Shown: in pieces, positions 1-9,938 of the stretch
Layout: each line of letters opens with the position of its first letter
Numbering within the stretch: the first letter of the stretch is position 1
Source: Hysterium pulicare CBS 123377
Lineage: Eukaryota > Ascomycota > Dothideomycetes > Hysteriales > Hysteriaceae
DNA length: 64,000 nt
Direction: 5' to 3'
NCBI GenBank assembly: GCA_000467715.1
Contig: AJFK01000067.1
Span: 1-64,000 of the forward strand
Notes under the pieces: model-generated
Told to the model about the DNA's origin: nothing
Database searches by the model: none
What the model saw: only the letters and a program-made list of their open reading frames with translations
Program-made: the position numbers and the translations under genes

Positions 1-191
1 CGTATTCAGTGCTCGCGTTTATATATGATGATGTCTAAGACCATCGCCAAAAGGAGGTTGATAAATCGCGCTTATCCCGTTGCGGAATGATATATGCACG
101 TGCACCTCCTTGACTTCGAAAGTTGCAACAGCATCTTCAAGTCTCCATCACACAAACACCAACATGATCCACCCATTCCAAGGACTACACT

Positions 192-983
192 ATGTACCGC
201 ATTTCCTGCCTCTGCCGCTTCCCATCAAAACTACGTAGAAGGGCACGGCGTTCGAGAATGGCAACGATGGTCATCATTTTCTTTGTCATATGCATGCTGA
301 TTGCACCTTTCTACATAATTTACAAACCACCCGGATTGCTAATTGACTTCTTCCAATGGAAATGGCGAGATGTACTATGGCGCGTTAACACGACCGCGAA
401 GGTTGTTGCATTGACTATTGATGATGGACCATCCAAATACACATCCGAGATCATGGACGTCCTGAAAGAGAATGACGCAATCGCAACATTTTTCATCATC
501 GGATCGCAAGTCTCCGGCCGAGAGGAAATGCTGAAAGAGATGATTCGGAATGGTCACGAGCTGGGGAATCACGCAATGCACGACGAGCCCTCCAGGTCCT
601 TAACAAATGATGAGCTCGCGGACCAAATTCATTCCGTCGACGATATGCTTCGGTCAGCATACGCCGCAGTCAACGAGAAATCACCACCCAGGTATTTCCG
701 ACCTGGATCCGGATTCTTTAGTAAACGCATGCGTAGGCTCCTGGAAGAGCTTAATTACATTCTTGTGCTTGGGAGTATCTATCCGCACGATCCTCAAATT
801 CCGTATTGGCAGATCAATGCGCGCCATATTCTTAGTATGGTACGGCCTGGAGGTATCATTATTTGTCATGATAGGAGAAGTTGGACGGCTCCTATGTTGC
901 GAAAGGTACTACCTGAGCTCCGAAGAAGAGGATATCGCATTGTGACTATTACCAAGTTGAGCGGGGAGGCTGGTCGACGGTGA
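192..983 (+). CDS. Membrane-anchored polysaccharide deacetylase (NodB/CE4)
   Basis: Single-exon gene of 263 residues. After a short basic N-terminus (Arg-rich, residues 14-22) there is one hydrophobic segment at about 25-43, so it should be a type II membrane or signal-anchored protein with the enzyme outside the cytosol. The rest is a NodB fold: TIDDGPS at 75-81 supplies the catalytic base Asp and metal Asp, the metal His pair is in GNHAMHD (about 126-131), the Arg/Pro motif is RYFRPGSG near 165, and a late ICHD supplies the last catalytic His. Family members (carbohydrate esterase 4) remove N-acetyl groups from chitin or related sugars, so a cell-wall chitin deacetylase is likely; the substrate is not shown by sequence. 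The next in-frame Met is residue 23 (position 258), which would give a plain signal-anchor start and is a real alternative. Confidence 0.85.
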   Translation: MYRISCLCRFPSKLRRRARRSRMATMVIIFFVICMLIAPFYIIYKPPGLLIDFFQWKWRDVLWRVNTTAKVVALTIDDGPSKYTSEIMDVLKENDAIATFFIIGSQVSGREEMLKEMIRNGHELGNHAMHDEPSRSLTNDELADQIHSVDDMLRSAYAAVNEKSPPRYFRPGSGFFSKRMRRLLEELNYILVLGSIYPHDPQIPYWQINARHILSMVRPGGIIICHDRRSWTAPMLRKVLPELRRRGYRIVTITKLSGEAGRR

Positions 984-1989
984 TGAGGGCGTTTTGATGA
1001 TCCTCAAACGAGCATTGAATAACTCGCGCGCTCAAAAGGAAGGTCTTTGAGTCCAACTCTCCCAATAAGCCTTGACGCAAGCATTGCTCGGAGAATGGCT
1101 GCAATCGATATGCACAGCTTACACACATAAATGCGTGTCACTTAAACCGTTCTTTCAACCCTTTCGAGCAGGCGATCATGAGGACATCACTGGAAATCAG
1201 TTGGTTGCTGCCTTGTCAGGGAAAGAGGATATCGGAGAATCACTATTAAAGGTTGAAACAGGTCTCAACCCTCAATTCCGAATGTATTCTGCAGGGCATT
1301 GTATTAGAAGGCACATCCAGAAGGGACGACTCCTCAATGGATCCTATCCTAGACGCTGACGAGAGGCGAAGGGGAACGCAAATGAGCAAAATCACGGTTA
1401 GGCGGAGAAACAAGTAAAATAACACATCATATACGGTTTCGTCCTGATCTCACTGACTCATCAACGTATGAATTTATCAGACGCCCGAGACCCTGCCATG
1501 TTTGCCTTTCATCAACTTGCAAGACGCCACCATTGAGTAAGACTGATAGCTAAAGCAAGGTTCGAAGACGGAAATGGATCCACCAGGTCTCTGCAGACAT
1601 TGAGGGTAGGCTGGTGCGAGAATGGGTGGTCAAAGGACGGGAGAAATGACACCTAGCATGTTCCGCACCTTTCTAGCGACAGAGGATTTTGAACGATTGA
1701 ATAGTACTTGGCCTGAGCATGTAGAGAAGCTTTCCTCGCTTGCTCTAGAACAAATTTTTTGAATCGTTCAATGGCAAGCTTGGTCTCATAACATTGGAAT
1801 GTGCTTTAGTATTGCATAGGCTCATTGCTATTCTCGAAGATACTCATTGAAAGTATTTTAACAAGCGTAGACCATATCTGCATCTTCGGAGCAACCATAG
1901 GTGAAACAGACTCAAAGAAAAAGTGTCGGTTGCTCAATCGCAGCCTTCACATACGCAAAGTGCTGACAGACGACGTACAACAGCTGTGC
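984..1989. other. Intergenic, no gene seen
   Basis: About 1 kb between the deacetylase and the 3' end of the BTB gene. The open frames here are short (under 100 codons), lack splice sites that would join them, and show no family resemblance. It must contain the 3' ends of both flanking genes, which point towards each other. Confidence 0.6.
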
Positions 1990-3217
1990 CTAGTCATATC
2001 GATCCTCGTCTTCCCACTTTCGCGGATTTGCCTTCCTATGCTCCTTCAATAACCTCTGTTTATGTTCATCACGCCCGCACCAAGACACGTACCACGTTGG
2101 CTCCCCATGTTTGATCCGGCAGTGCGTATCCCATTTACCCTCAACAGAACTGTTCTGTTTCCAGTACTCCTCATGCGACTCATTTTCCTTGAATTTACTT
2201 CTATCCATACAGTCAAGGCACAAGCCATCGAAATAGTCGCTGGTCACATTGATAGTCTTCCTAACGACGCCGTTCCAGTTGATGTTGCAGTTAGTGCAAT
2301 TAGGGTCTGGTGAAGTGTAGTTGAAACTTCCCAAGTTGGAGAGAAGCTTGTTCACAGAGTTTCGAGGGAATGTATCTTCGAGGGGATAAACGCAGGCTCG
2401 AACCAATGCACCGAAGTAGCGTCCGCTCGTGTCGCCCCAGCAGGTACAAGGCTCTTGGTAACCAAACAGGAGAAGACGACGAACTCTGGCCCAAAGCAGG
2501 CGATGGAGGGTTGATTTGAGACCACCACGCGCATGGTTCACGGGGCCTGTTTGTTAACAGTTAAAAATTTCAAAGCAATGTCGTCAGAACAATTGACTTA
2601 CCCATGAAATCGGCTGGCGCCAAATGCAGATGTTTCCACTTGAACTGGACAGGCCTGTGTTCCGAAATATGACCCGCATTATTGTAGACCAACCACTTCG
2701 TGACGTAAGCAAATCCTTTCGCATGATCGAAGAAATAAGTTGGTAGGCCCAGCTCCGACATTGCATCCACTGCACGTGCACCACGCTCTGTGTTGCTTAT
2801 GTTTCTCTCATACCAATGCTCGAACCACTCCTGAAGTATCTGGGCGTCGAAAACGTACTTTTTGGCCTGATTGATGATGTGCCAAACCTCATACCTTTGA
2901 ATGTCGTAGAGTCCTCTGGCCTCCATCTCGGCTTCGGTGAGGCCGTGCATGTGGGCAAGCCAAACGTACATGCTGTCCTTCGGTTCCTCATCTTCCAACT
3001 CGATAACTATCTTTGAATCCGATGTTTCATTGGGAATGATCGCTTCGAAGTGTTTCGAATACTTCCTTAGGATAGTTTTGGAAACTTTGAAATCGGTCAC
3101 GTACTTGGCCTCCCCACCGTGTCCGACGGCAATGGTAGAAATAGTGAGGTCGCTCGGAGTGACAAGCACGATATCTGGATTCCCAATGATGGGTAGTCCC
3201 ATGTGCACGTCTGCCAT
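1990..3217 (-). CDS. BTB/POZ-domain protein with C-terminal Cys cluster
   Basis: Two exons (3217-2602 and 2546-1990) joined across a 55-base intron with GTAAGT donor and CAG acceptor; 390 residues. Residues about 35-145 resemble the BTB domains common in filamentous fungi: a strand-rich start with KYVTDFKVSKTILRKYSKHF, the usual point where the side chain set meets the substrate adaptor fold, then helices. The C-terminal part has two CxxC-like pairs (NCTNCN and GLCLDCMD) followed by further Cys/His residues, suggesting a small zinc-binding element that most BTB proteins of this type lack. BTB proteins often act as dimerising adaptors, for example for cullin-3, but nothing here fixes the partner. 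A second possible 5' non-coding exon lies upstream (acceptor- and donor-like sites near 3270-3330). Confidence 0.75.
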
Positions 3218-4167
3218 CTCGAAGTGGGTGAGCGATGCCAGATATGGGGTTGAGGTGGAGATTTAACTAGATGGGACAAATCATTAGCCTAGAAGAAACG
3301 CAAGCATAATGATGTTTCATATGACTTACGAAGACAGACGGATGGCGGACTGGGCATGCTGACCCACACGGAGTGGAATGTTGAGGAACAGAAAGTGGAG
3401 TGACGAACGAAGGTGAGGATAAGGTTTTTAGGCTCCATCCATCACGTGGTCAGATGAGGTGAAAGCTCGCGTCATCCGATTCCGCGGAGCACTGCTCATG
3501 AGAACTCATTAGCGATGTGAAGAGTAAATGTGCAAGTGAAGCATGCCTAAGATGTATTGGATGCCTCGATACAGGAATCCTGCGTGGCTCTATGGCTCTA
3601 AGCCATGTTGACTGTACCAATCCAGATTCTTGGGTAGAGTTCTGCCCAGGTGAGGGGAAAGTCTGGCGGGTCGGCCAATTTGTCAAAAGCAAGCTGCGCG
3701 ACGTGGAAGGGCGGTCGAACGTGAAAGGTGAAATTTTCAAATGTAGGCGAAATCGTACAAAGGATGATCCAGATTCATTGGAGGAGCCTTAATGAAGAAT
3801 GCAATGACAAAGACGACTAGGAGGGCGAGAGTGAGCAGTTGCCCTTCCATGCTCTGGAGGTGAAGGACGAAGATGTGAGCAGGTGGATTGGCGGAGCTAT
3901 GAAGCTGACGGGCCTTGAAAGCTGGTAGCTTTTTAAATGTCATAAGACATGGTTGAAAGTTGAACTTTATGAAGTAAAGGTTTGAAAAGAGGGAATTCAA
4001 ATGCTACTTGACCGTTCATAACCACAGCAACATCTCATAATATCCTCGCTATGCTACCAACTCGATTCCACCAAGATGCTATGTTCACTCGTTGGGTATT
4101 AATCCTGAAAGATACATGAAGAGTGCCAAAAACTTCATCGCTTGGACAGCGACAAAAACATAAGCAC
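3218..4167. other. Intergenic stretch upstream of the BTB gene
   Basis: Contains the BTB promoter or 5' UTR (near 3220-3420), the possible 37-residue ORF listed separately (3737-3850), and the 3' end of the NOP15-type gene. Other open frames on both strands show no family resemblance. Confidence 0.5.
3737..3850 (-). CDS. Possible 37-residue single-pass membrane protein
   Basis: A short frame beginning MEGQLLTLALLVVFVIAF, i.e. a 16-residue hydrophobic helix directly after the start, followed by a conserved-looking polar tail ending DFAYI. The frame is open further upstream to 4000, but that extension is poor in character, so I take the Met at 3850. Tiny tail- or signal-anchored proteins of this shape occur in oligosaccharyltransferase, TOM and serine palmitoyltransferase complexes; I cannot assign it to any. 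It could be chance. Confidence 0.3.
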   Translation of the reverse strand: MEGQLLTLALLVVFVIAFFIKAPPMNLDHPLYDFAYI

Positions 4168-6106
4168 CTACGCCATAGCCACCTTAACCTTCTTGACCTT
4201 CTTGACTTTGACATGGTCGTCGTCGGCAGATTTCGCCTTGCGCTTCTTCTCCTTCACAGTCTCGTCGCCTTCGTTCGCCTTAGTCGCTTTGGTCTCCTTC
4301 TTGGCTTTCTTCTTGTCTTTGACCACATCAGCACTGGCATCGGTCTGCGTGCTCTTCTTCGGTTTCTTCTCTTTAGCAACCTTAGTGCCCTCATTGAGGG
4401 TGTTGGCAGTGTCCGCCAAAACCTCCTGTGCACTGATAGTGGGTATTTCGAGCTCGGCCTTCCCCTTCCCGGCCCTCTTCGACTTCTTGACCTTAACCTT
4501 CTCGGTCACGGCTACGACACCGTTTCCGGCCTCTGCAGTCATGACCACGTCAACCACCTGCTTGGGCTCATCTTCGTGGGGGGTTTCAGTCAATGCCTTC
4601 GGTTCCTCTTCAGCCGCCTCTATAGCTTTGGCTTTCTTTGGCACGTTATCCACAGCTTTCAATGCTGGTGCATCGTAAGCGTAACCTAGCACGGCGTCCA
4701 TCTTCTTGTTCTTCCCCTTCCGCTTCTTCTCCTCATTAGCAACTCTCTTCTCCCATACCTCTCTCTCCGCTCCGCGCTTCAATTCAGCTCCCTCCATCTT
4801 GTTCCGTGGAACAGGTTTGTACCGCTTGTTGGCGCCTTTGAACAAGTTTGGATTGACTTGTTCGGGCGGAACAACCTTGACGACAAGGATGTGTCTGAAC
4901 ATGAGATATTTATCCATTGTTGTTGCAACAATATCGGCGACACCCGCAGAAGCGAATTGAATCCAGGCACAATGTTTTGAGGCACCGGTCTTTTTGTTTC
5001 GGGAGAGACGAAGTTGAATGATTTCACCGAATTGAGAGAAGTATTCTTTCATTTGGTGTTCGTAGAAACCGTGAGGGATATGACTGTTGCATATTAGCGA
5101 TTTGATTCTCGTTGCAGTCATCTTCAGTTCCCGCATACCCTATATAAACGACCCCAGGGCTATCTCCCTCTTTTGCTGCTTGGTCCAACTCCTTGCGTAA
5201 CGAAGTCGTGGTAACAACAGGCAATTTGCTGACATCGATACCGTCGCCTTCTTGCCCAGCGTCTGATTCATCATCACTACTCTCGAAGCCAGCGAGTAGT
5301 GCCGCCGTTTGGTCATCCTCGTCTGCTTCGACCTCATCTGCTGCTGGCGATGGTTCATCCGCGATAACTGGCTTCTCCACGGCCTTCGACTTTTTAGACT
5401 TCTTGCTCTTCATCTCAGAAGGCTCCTTGGCTACGTCAGCCTTCTCAACGGCAGCAGGTTTGCTCTTCTTCCCCTTCTTAGCAGGCGGCTCCACGGGCGA
5501 GGCAGCTGGTTCGTCAATTGGCATGGACTTCGCTTCGCTAGCAGGCTTGCTCTTCTTTGCCTTCTTGCCATTGACTTCCGGCTCATCCGCGGAAGGCTTG
5601 CCCTTCTTAGTCTTTTTCACAATAGTCGCACTCTCAACAGCATGCTCGATTACTTTCTCGTCGATCGGCTCCTCCGTGACAGCCTTCGTCTTCTTGCCCT
5701 TTTTTGACTTTTCTTTCACAACCTCCATGTTATCACCGTTGGCATCGGCTACATCAGTATTGACTTCTGCCTCTTCAGCGGCTGCCTTGCCCTTCTTCTT
5801 GGCCTTCTTCTGCTTGTCTTTTACAGGCTCGTCCTTTGCTGCGGTCTGAGTTGCCTCGAAATAATCTGCGGCGCGCTTTCGTGTAACTTTCGCGGGGGCT
5901 TGTACAGAATCGATCGGTTCAACGGCGGATTTGAGCGCTTTGGATACCTTTTTGGCAGCAACCGTAGCATCGTCTGTCTTCTTCAGCTTTTTTGGCTTTG
6001 GGGAAGAGTCAATGGCGCCTAGATACGAAATTAGCTGTAATTTTAGAGGAAAAGATTAAGGAATAGTACCTTTGCGCTTCTTCGTCTTTGATTCCTCGGG
6101 GGCCAT
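4168..6106 (-). CDS. NOP15: Nucleolar RRM protein of the NOP15/NIFK family, Lys-rich
   Basis: Three exons: 6106-6070, 6018-5139, 5083-4168; 610 residues. The second intron (GTATGC...CAG) sits inside the RRM: the exons join as VVYIG-HIPHGFYEH, giving a proper RNP2 (VYIGHI) followed by the helix EHQMKEYFSQFGEI and RNP1-like KHCAWIQFAS, residues about 301-380. The domain ends in the KVVPPEQVNPNLFKGAN motif typical of NOP15/NIFK, ribosome-biogenesis factors needed for 27S pre-rRNA (60S) processing in the nucleolus. Both flanks are long Lys/Glu/Ala-rich low-complexity arms with many KKxKK runs; yeast Nop15 is only about 220 residues, so the arms (about 300 N-terminal and 230 C-terminal) are the odd feature. 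The gene is divergent from SMN1 with 351 bases between start codons. Confidence 0.85.
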
Positions 6107-6457
6107 GGTTGCTGTGAGAGGGTGTTGTTGGAGCACTCGAATAGTGGTGCAGTGTCGTGTGTGGGGAAAAGTTGAGGAGCTTGAACTTTTTTTGACGCTA
6201 GCGCAGGATTTGCCGAAAATTCCCCGTGTGCTCCATCTCGTTTACGCCGCAAGTGAACATGATGTTGACAAGTCAATCACGTTTTCCCATATCCTCGCTG
6301 TTGTGAAGTTCGACTGAAGTCTAGGCTCACCGAAATGATCTCAGGTTAGTTTGGAAAGGGTGCCAAACGTGAGGAAACGCTGGTCATAAAACGTCAAACG
6401 ACATACTAGCCGGGCTCTGATACAAAGTCTCCGTCTGTGGCTGGAAAAACCAGTGCC

Positions 6458-7254
6458 ATGGCGCCTGGTGTTGATTTAGGGAGTCGCGATGTTTGGGATG
6501 ATAGTGTCTTGATAGACTCTTGGAATGAAGCTTTGGCAGAGTATAAGGTTTGAATGCCATGAAATAAATGATGCCTAATCCAAAGTCGGTGTATACTGAT
6601 ATGTAGAGCAGAAGTATCACAGTATCCAAGCACAAGGGAAACGGTTAGAGGATGTGCTCAGCGCAGAAGAACTGGAAGAGTTGAGGAGGTGGGTTTGCAC
6701 ATCTCAACTTCCCAAAGAGCACATGCTAAGAATAGCCTTAGGGAATATGCAGATCAGATTATTGAAGAAGAGAAGGGCCAAGGTCAAACAGAAGATCTTG
6801 ATTCAAACGCCGAGGCGGAGGATATGGAAATCTCCGGAGCTGATGCAACAGATGCTGGGCCTCAGGTCGTTGACCGGGCGTCTATAAGACCGCAGGTATG
6901 ATTTGATATTTGCAACGGCGTGGTCCGCGCGGTGTGCTGACTTAGATAGGAACCAACCACTTCCGGGCATGAACAGATGGAAGGAACATCAGAAATCCCA
7001 GCTCGACCGCATGATACGGGTTCAGCCGCTTCAATGCCACAGGCCCTTCTCGGATCAGGTAAGCTAGTCGGCTTGCTATTTTCCGCTTCCGAATTCTGCA
7101 ATGGCCTGGAAGGAAAGACACTGATTTTGCTTTTGCAGTTCAAGATGAGAACCTGAAGAATTTAATGATGTCTTGGTACTATGCTGGGTATTATACGGGA
7201 CTTCACGAAGGACAGCAGAAGGCTGCTACGGCTCCTGCGCCGAAGAGTTCCTAA
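6458..7254 (+). CDS. SMN1: Survival motor neuron (SMN) homologue
   Basis: Five exons: 6458-6547, 6612-6688, 6742-6895, 6950-7058, 7139-7254; 181 residues. The N-terminus DVWDDSVLIDSWNEAL, followed across intron 1 by EYK-KYHSIQAQG, is the Gemin2-binding helix of SMN. The C-terminus MMSWYYAGYYTGLHEGQQ is the YG-box that drives SMN oligomerisation. Between them lies only an acidic, Gln/Ser-rich linker: no Tudor domain is present, as in S. pombe Smn1. SMN with Gemin2 assembles Sm rings on U snRNAs in the cytoplasm. Intron 2 was the hardest to place; donor GTGGGT, branch-like GCTAAG and acceptor CTTAG give a 53-base intron that keeps phase. Intron 4 has GTAAGC and TTTTGCAG. No annotation by length alone would catch this gene because no single exon is long. 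Confidence 0.88.
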
Positions 7255-8157
7255 GTGGATCGGAACTTCGACTTGCGGGATTCTCCCCTGAACGGCGACA
7301 CAGGGGGTTTTGTTTACAGAAGTCCGGTATTCGACTGCCTCTGAATTGGAGTTGGAGTCATTTCGAGGGCCAGTCTGAACGAGGATACCAAACGTCTTCC
7401 ATAAACAGAAACTGGCTCCTCGAGAGTGAGGCCAATAATTGAAGGTCAGAGTTTCCAGTCGCTTAGAGCACTGATTTCGTACAGCTTGTTCCGGTGCAGC
7501 GCTCGCTGCTTCGAACGGCGCAAATGATGCTTCGGTTGTACAGCAACCGGCGTAGGTCGAAATGAGTTGGCTCAGTCTCTTTATGCACTGTGCTCGCCTT
7601 CAGCGTGTCGACAGGGCCTTGTACAGGCACAGTGCCAGACCCATCCCTGCTGATGGCGCTTGGTAAAAGCTTGGTTGCCCTTGTTGGGGTCGTGCGGCTT
7701 GAAGCGAGACACCGCTCCGACACAGTTGAGACGCAGCCGAGCGACCTCGAACATTTCCACCCTCAAACACCCTCTGTAGACGTCGGCCCCGTAGCCTCAA
7801 ACAACCATCATCAGTTCATTTTGCTAGAGCCTTTCTCGTTTCTCCGGAAAGATGCCAAGCCGAGGGGCAGTGTTGTTTCGCCTTGGCCCCTTTGCGCCTA
7901 CATGTTCTCCGACGACCAATTTCATGCGTGAATTTAAGCAGCACATTTCCCATGACATCCGGAATCATCTCTCTCATAACCACCTCGGTCCCGTGCCATC
8001 TCTTTCGTTAGCTTTTTTCTGTCTCTTCTTATTATTACCGAGCCGGCCCTCGTACTGTGCCTTTCGATCCTTTGCCTTTTAGATTTATTTCACTTCGCCC
8101 GCAGAGCGGACAATTACATTCTTTTAAAGGCCGTTCAGCATCTCTCGAATATTCATA
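7255..8157. other. Intergenic, promoter of the cupredoxin-like gene
   Basis: Open frames on both strands around 7460-7930 overlap each other and look like shadow. The last 200 bases before 8158 are pyrimidine-rich (for example around 8000-8100), as expected just upstream of a highly expressed fungal gene. No further gene seen. Confidence 0.5.
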
Positions 8158-8995
8158 ATGAAGTACTTCGCTGTTCTACCCTTGGCTGCTAGCCTGGCTG
8201 CTGCACAGATGTCGGTTATGAGCATGGCTCCCGCAGCGACAGCAGCAGGTGCACAAACACACACAGTAAGCAAGACTCAAGTCAAATCGAGACTACCAAG
8301 TTACCGACATCTGCCTAGGTTACTGTTGGTGGCACGAAGCCAGCCGCCACACCAGGAGGTGCAGCCACACCGGTATTAGGATACAGTCCCGAATCAATTG
8401 TGGCCAACGTCGGAGATGTGGTGCAATTTGTCTTCCTAGCAAAGAACCACACCGTCACTCAGTCAAGTTTCGCGAATCCCTGCGTGAAGATGGCAAATGG
8501 CTTGGACTCCGGCTTCATGCCTAACCCCAGCGGCCTTCCGGGCGTCACATTCAACGTGACCGTATCAAGCACGACCCCAATGTGTAAGTAACCTCATTGG
8601 GAGTTTAAAACAGTGAGGATCTAATTTTTCTAGGGTTCTACTGCAAGCAAAAAGAGGGAACACATTGCGGAAAAGGGATGGTGTTCGCCATCAACGCTGC
8701 CACTACTGGTGACAAGCAATTCTCCGCCTACAAGCAGCTCGCTATCAACCAGAACGGAACCGCCGCTTTGTCAACAGCCAACATCGCAGCCGCAGGCGCA
8801 ACTCAAGTCGCCAGCACCGTCACCATCGCCGCAGGTGGGGCTACTGCAGCAGCTGCTGCCGCTTCCGTCGTTGCAGGTCAGGGTACTCTGGGCAATGGCG
8901 ATGCATGCACTTGCCAGTGTCTGTGCGGCCAAAACTCTTTCCCAGCTATGGCTGCACAGAGCAACTTTGGAGGATTTGCTGGAATGATTGCATGA
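8158..8995 (+). CDS. Secreted cupredoxin-like (extracellular serine-rich type) protein
   Basis: Three exons: 8158-8265, 8319-8583, 8634-8995; 244 residues. Starts with a clear signal peptide (MKYFAVLPLAASLAAAQ). The middle part is a cupredoxin fold of the fungal extracellular serine-rich family: VGDVVQFVFLAKNHTVTQSSF-type strand with the first copper-ligand position His, NPC (Cys), then WFYCKQKEGTHCGKG with Cys/His in the usual C-terminal ligand loop. The exon junctions fall between these strands. After about residue 160 an Ala/Thr-rich stretch leads to a Cys-containing tail (ACTCQCLC) that is not a standard GPI signal, so the protein may be free or wall-bound. Such proteins are abundant secreted products in plant-associated and saprophytic fungi; copper binding is plausible, not shown. 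Confidence 0.85.
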
Positions 8996-9478
8996 GTTTG
9001 AGGTTGGACGGACGAGCAAGAAGGTTGCGGAGGATACTAATGACTTCTGCATGGGATTATTCAATTCGATCGAGTTGGATCTTGGGTCAGGACGCTGTTG
9101 AATGGCAGACCCCCTCTATATTTTTTATTTTCTCCGGCGTTGGCATTATACCGTAATCCACATGACGGCGTATGTGGTCGTTTGTAAAACCAAGTTATAG
9201 AATTCCGAATGGATCAATTCGAGAGATTATTTCCACAAATTTCATGCCCTTGTCAATGAGTATCACAAAAATCTTGCGTGATGCGAACCTCAGGATCAAA
9301 GTTGACAGCGAGCTTATTGCTGCATTTCACGCTAATATCGCAGGACCAAACTCTAAGACTATCACCAGTCCTCTAATCCCACAAAAATCCCTACTGCAAG
9401 CTCGCCCCATGCTACCAACACCCCCACGTAAAACTCCGATGAATGAGACCCATGTGTACGGGCATGGATGTGAATGGT
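8996..9478. other. Intergenic between convergent genes
   Basis: Holds the 3' ends of the cupredoxin-like gene and of the SERF gene. The 180-codon open frame starting at 9172 on the plus strand is antisense to SERF exons and has no domain character. Confidence 0.6.
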
Positions 9479-9938
9479 CTATTTTTTGCCGGCAGAGCTT
9501 TCGCCAGCCCTTTTGGCATCGGCTTTTGGATACACGTGTTAGCTCATATCCGGGGCATCAATCAAAATCTACGATCCGCATCCGGTGCATGAAGAACACA
9601 GCAGAAGAACATTTCCCCTTACCTGCGGCCTGCTTGGCGCGCATGATGGCGGCCTGGTCTTCCTTGGTCTTCGCGAATTCAGTGCCGGATTGCTGTTACG
9701 GGCAGTGTTAGAAGTTATTTAGAAGTGACCTTCTCTGCATGCTGCATGAAAGATGCCTGGGAACGCACACTGTTCTTTGATTTCTGCAACGAGGTCAGTA
9801 TAGAGTCTCGGTAAGGTACGTACGTGGACATCTTTGGTGGCGCTGTGGAGAGGCCAAAGGTAGGGTTTCACAGACCTTGCCGGCGGCCTCCTTCTGATTC
9901 TTCTCGCGGGCCTTGTCTCGCTGATTGCCGCGGGCCAT
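9479..9938 (-). CDS. SERF/4F5-family small basic protein, with a 15-base micro-exon
   Basis: Four exons: 9938-9876, 9783-9769, 9692-9623, 9522-9479; 63 residues. Exon 1 encodes MARGNQRDKAREKNQKEA, the diagnostic start of the 4F5/SERF family. Exon 2 is only 15 bases and encodes KSKNS; exon 3 encodes QSGTEFAKTKEDQAAIMRAK; exon 4 closes with an Ala/Lys-rich tail. All junctions are phase-consistent (donors GTCTGT, GTGCGT, GTAAGG; acceptors GCAG, ACAG, AAAG). SERF proteins are small, charged and disordered; in animals and yeast they bind nucleic acid and influence protein aggregation. The first donor (GTCTGT) is weak. A stretch at about 9835-9855 could be an alternative exon but would break the family sequence. 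Confidence 0.82.

Noticed and set aside
5193-5849. Plus-strand 218-codon frame over the NOP15-type gene
   Set aside because: Antisense shadow of Lys/Glu/Ala codons; Ser/Leu/Phe-rich nonsense without a domain.
6689-6717. A 29-base intron in SMN1
   Set aside because: It keeps phase but is too short. Extending to the CTTAG at 6741 gives a normal 53-base intron with a branch-like GCTAAG and also keeps phase.
9835-9855. Extra SERF exon
   Set aside because: It has splice-like borders but inserting it shifts the family sequence between AAGK and KSKNS.
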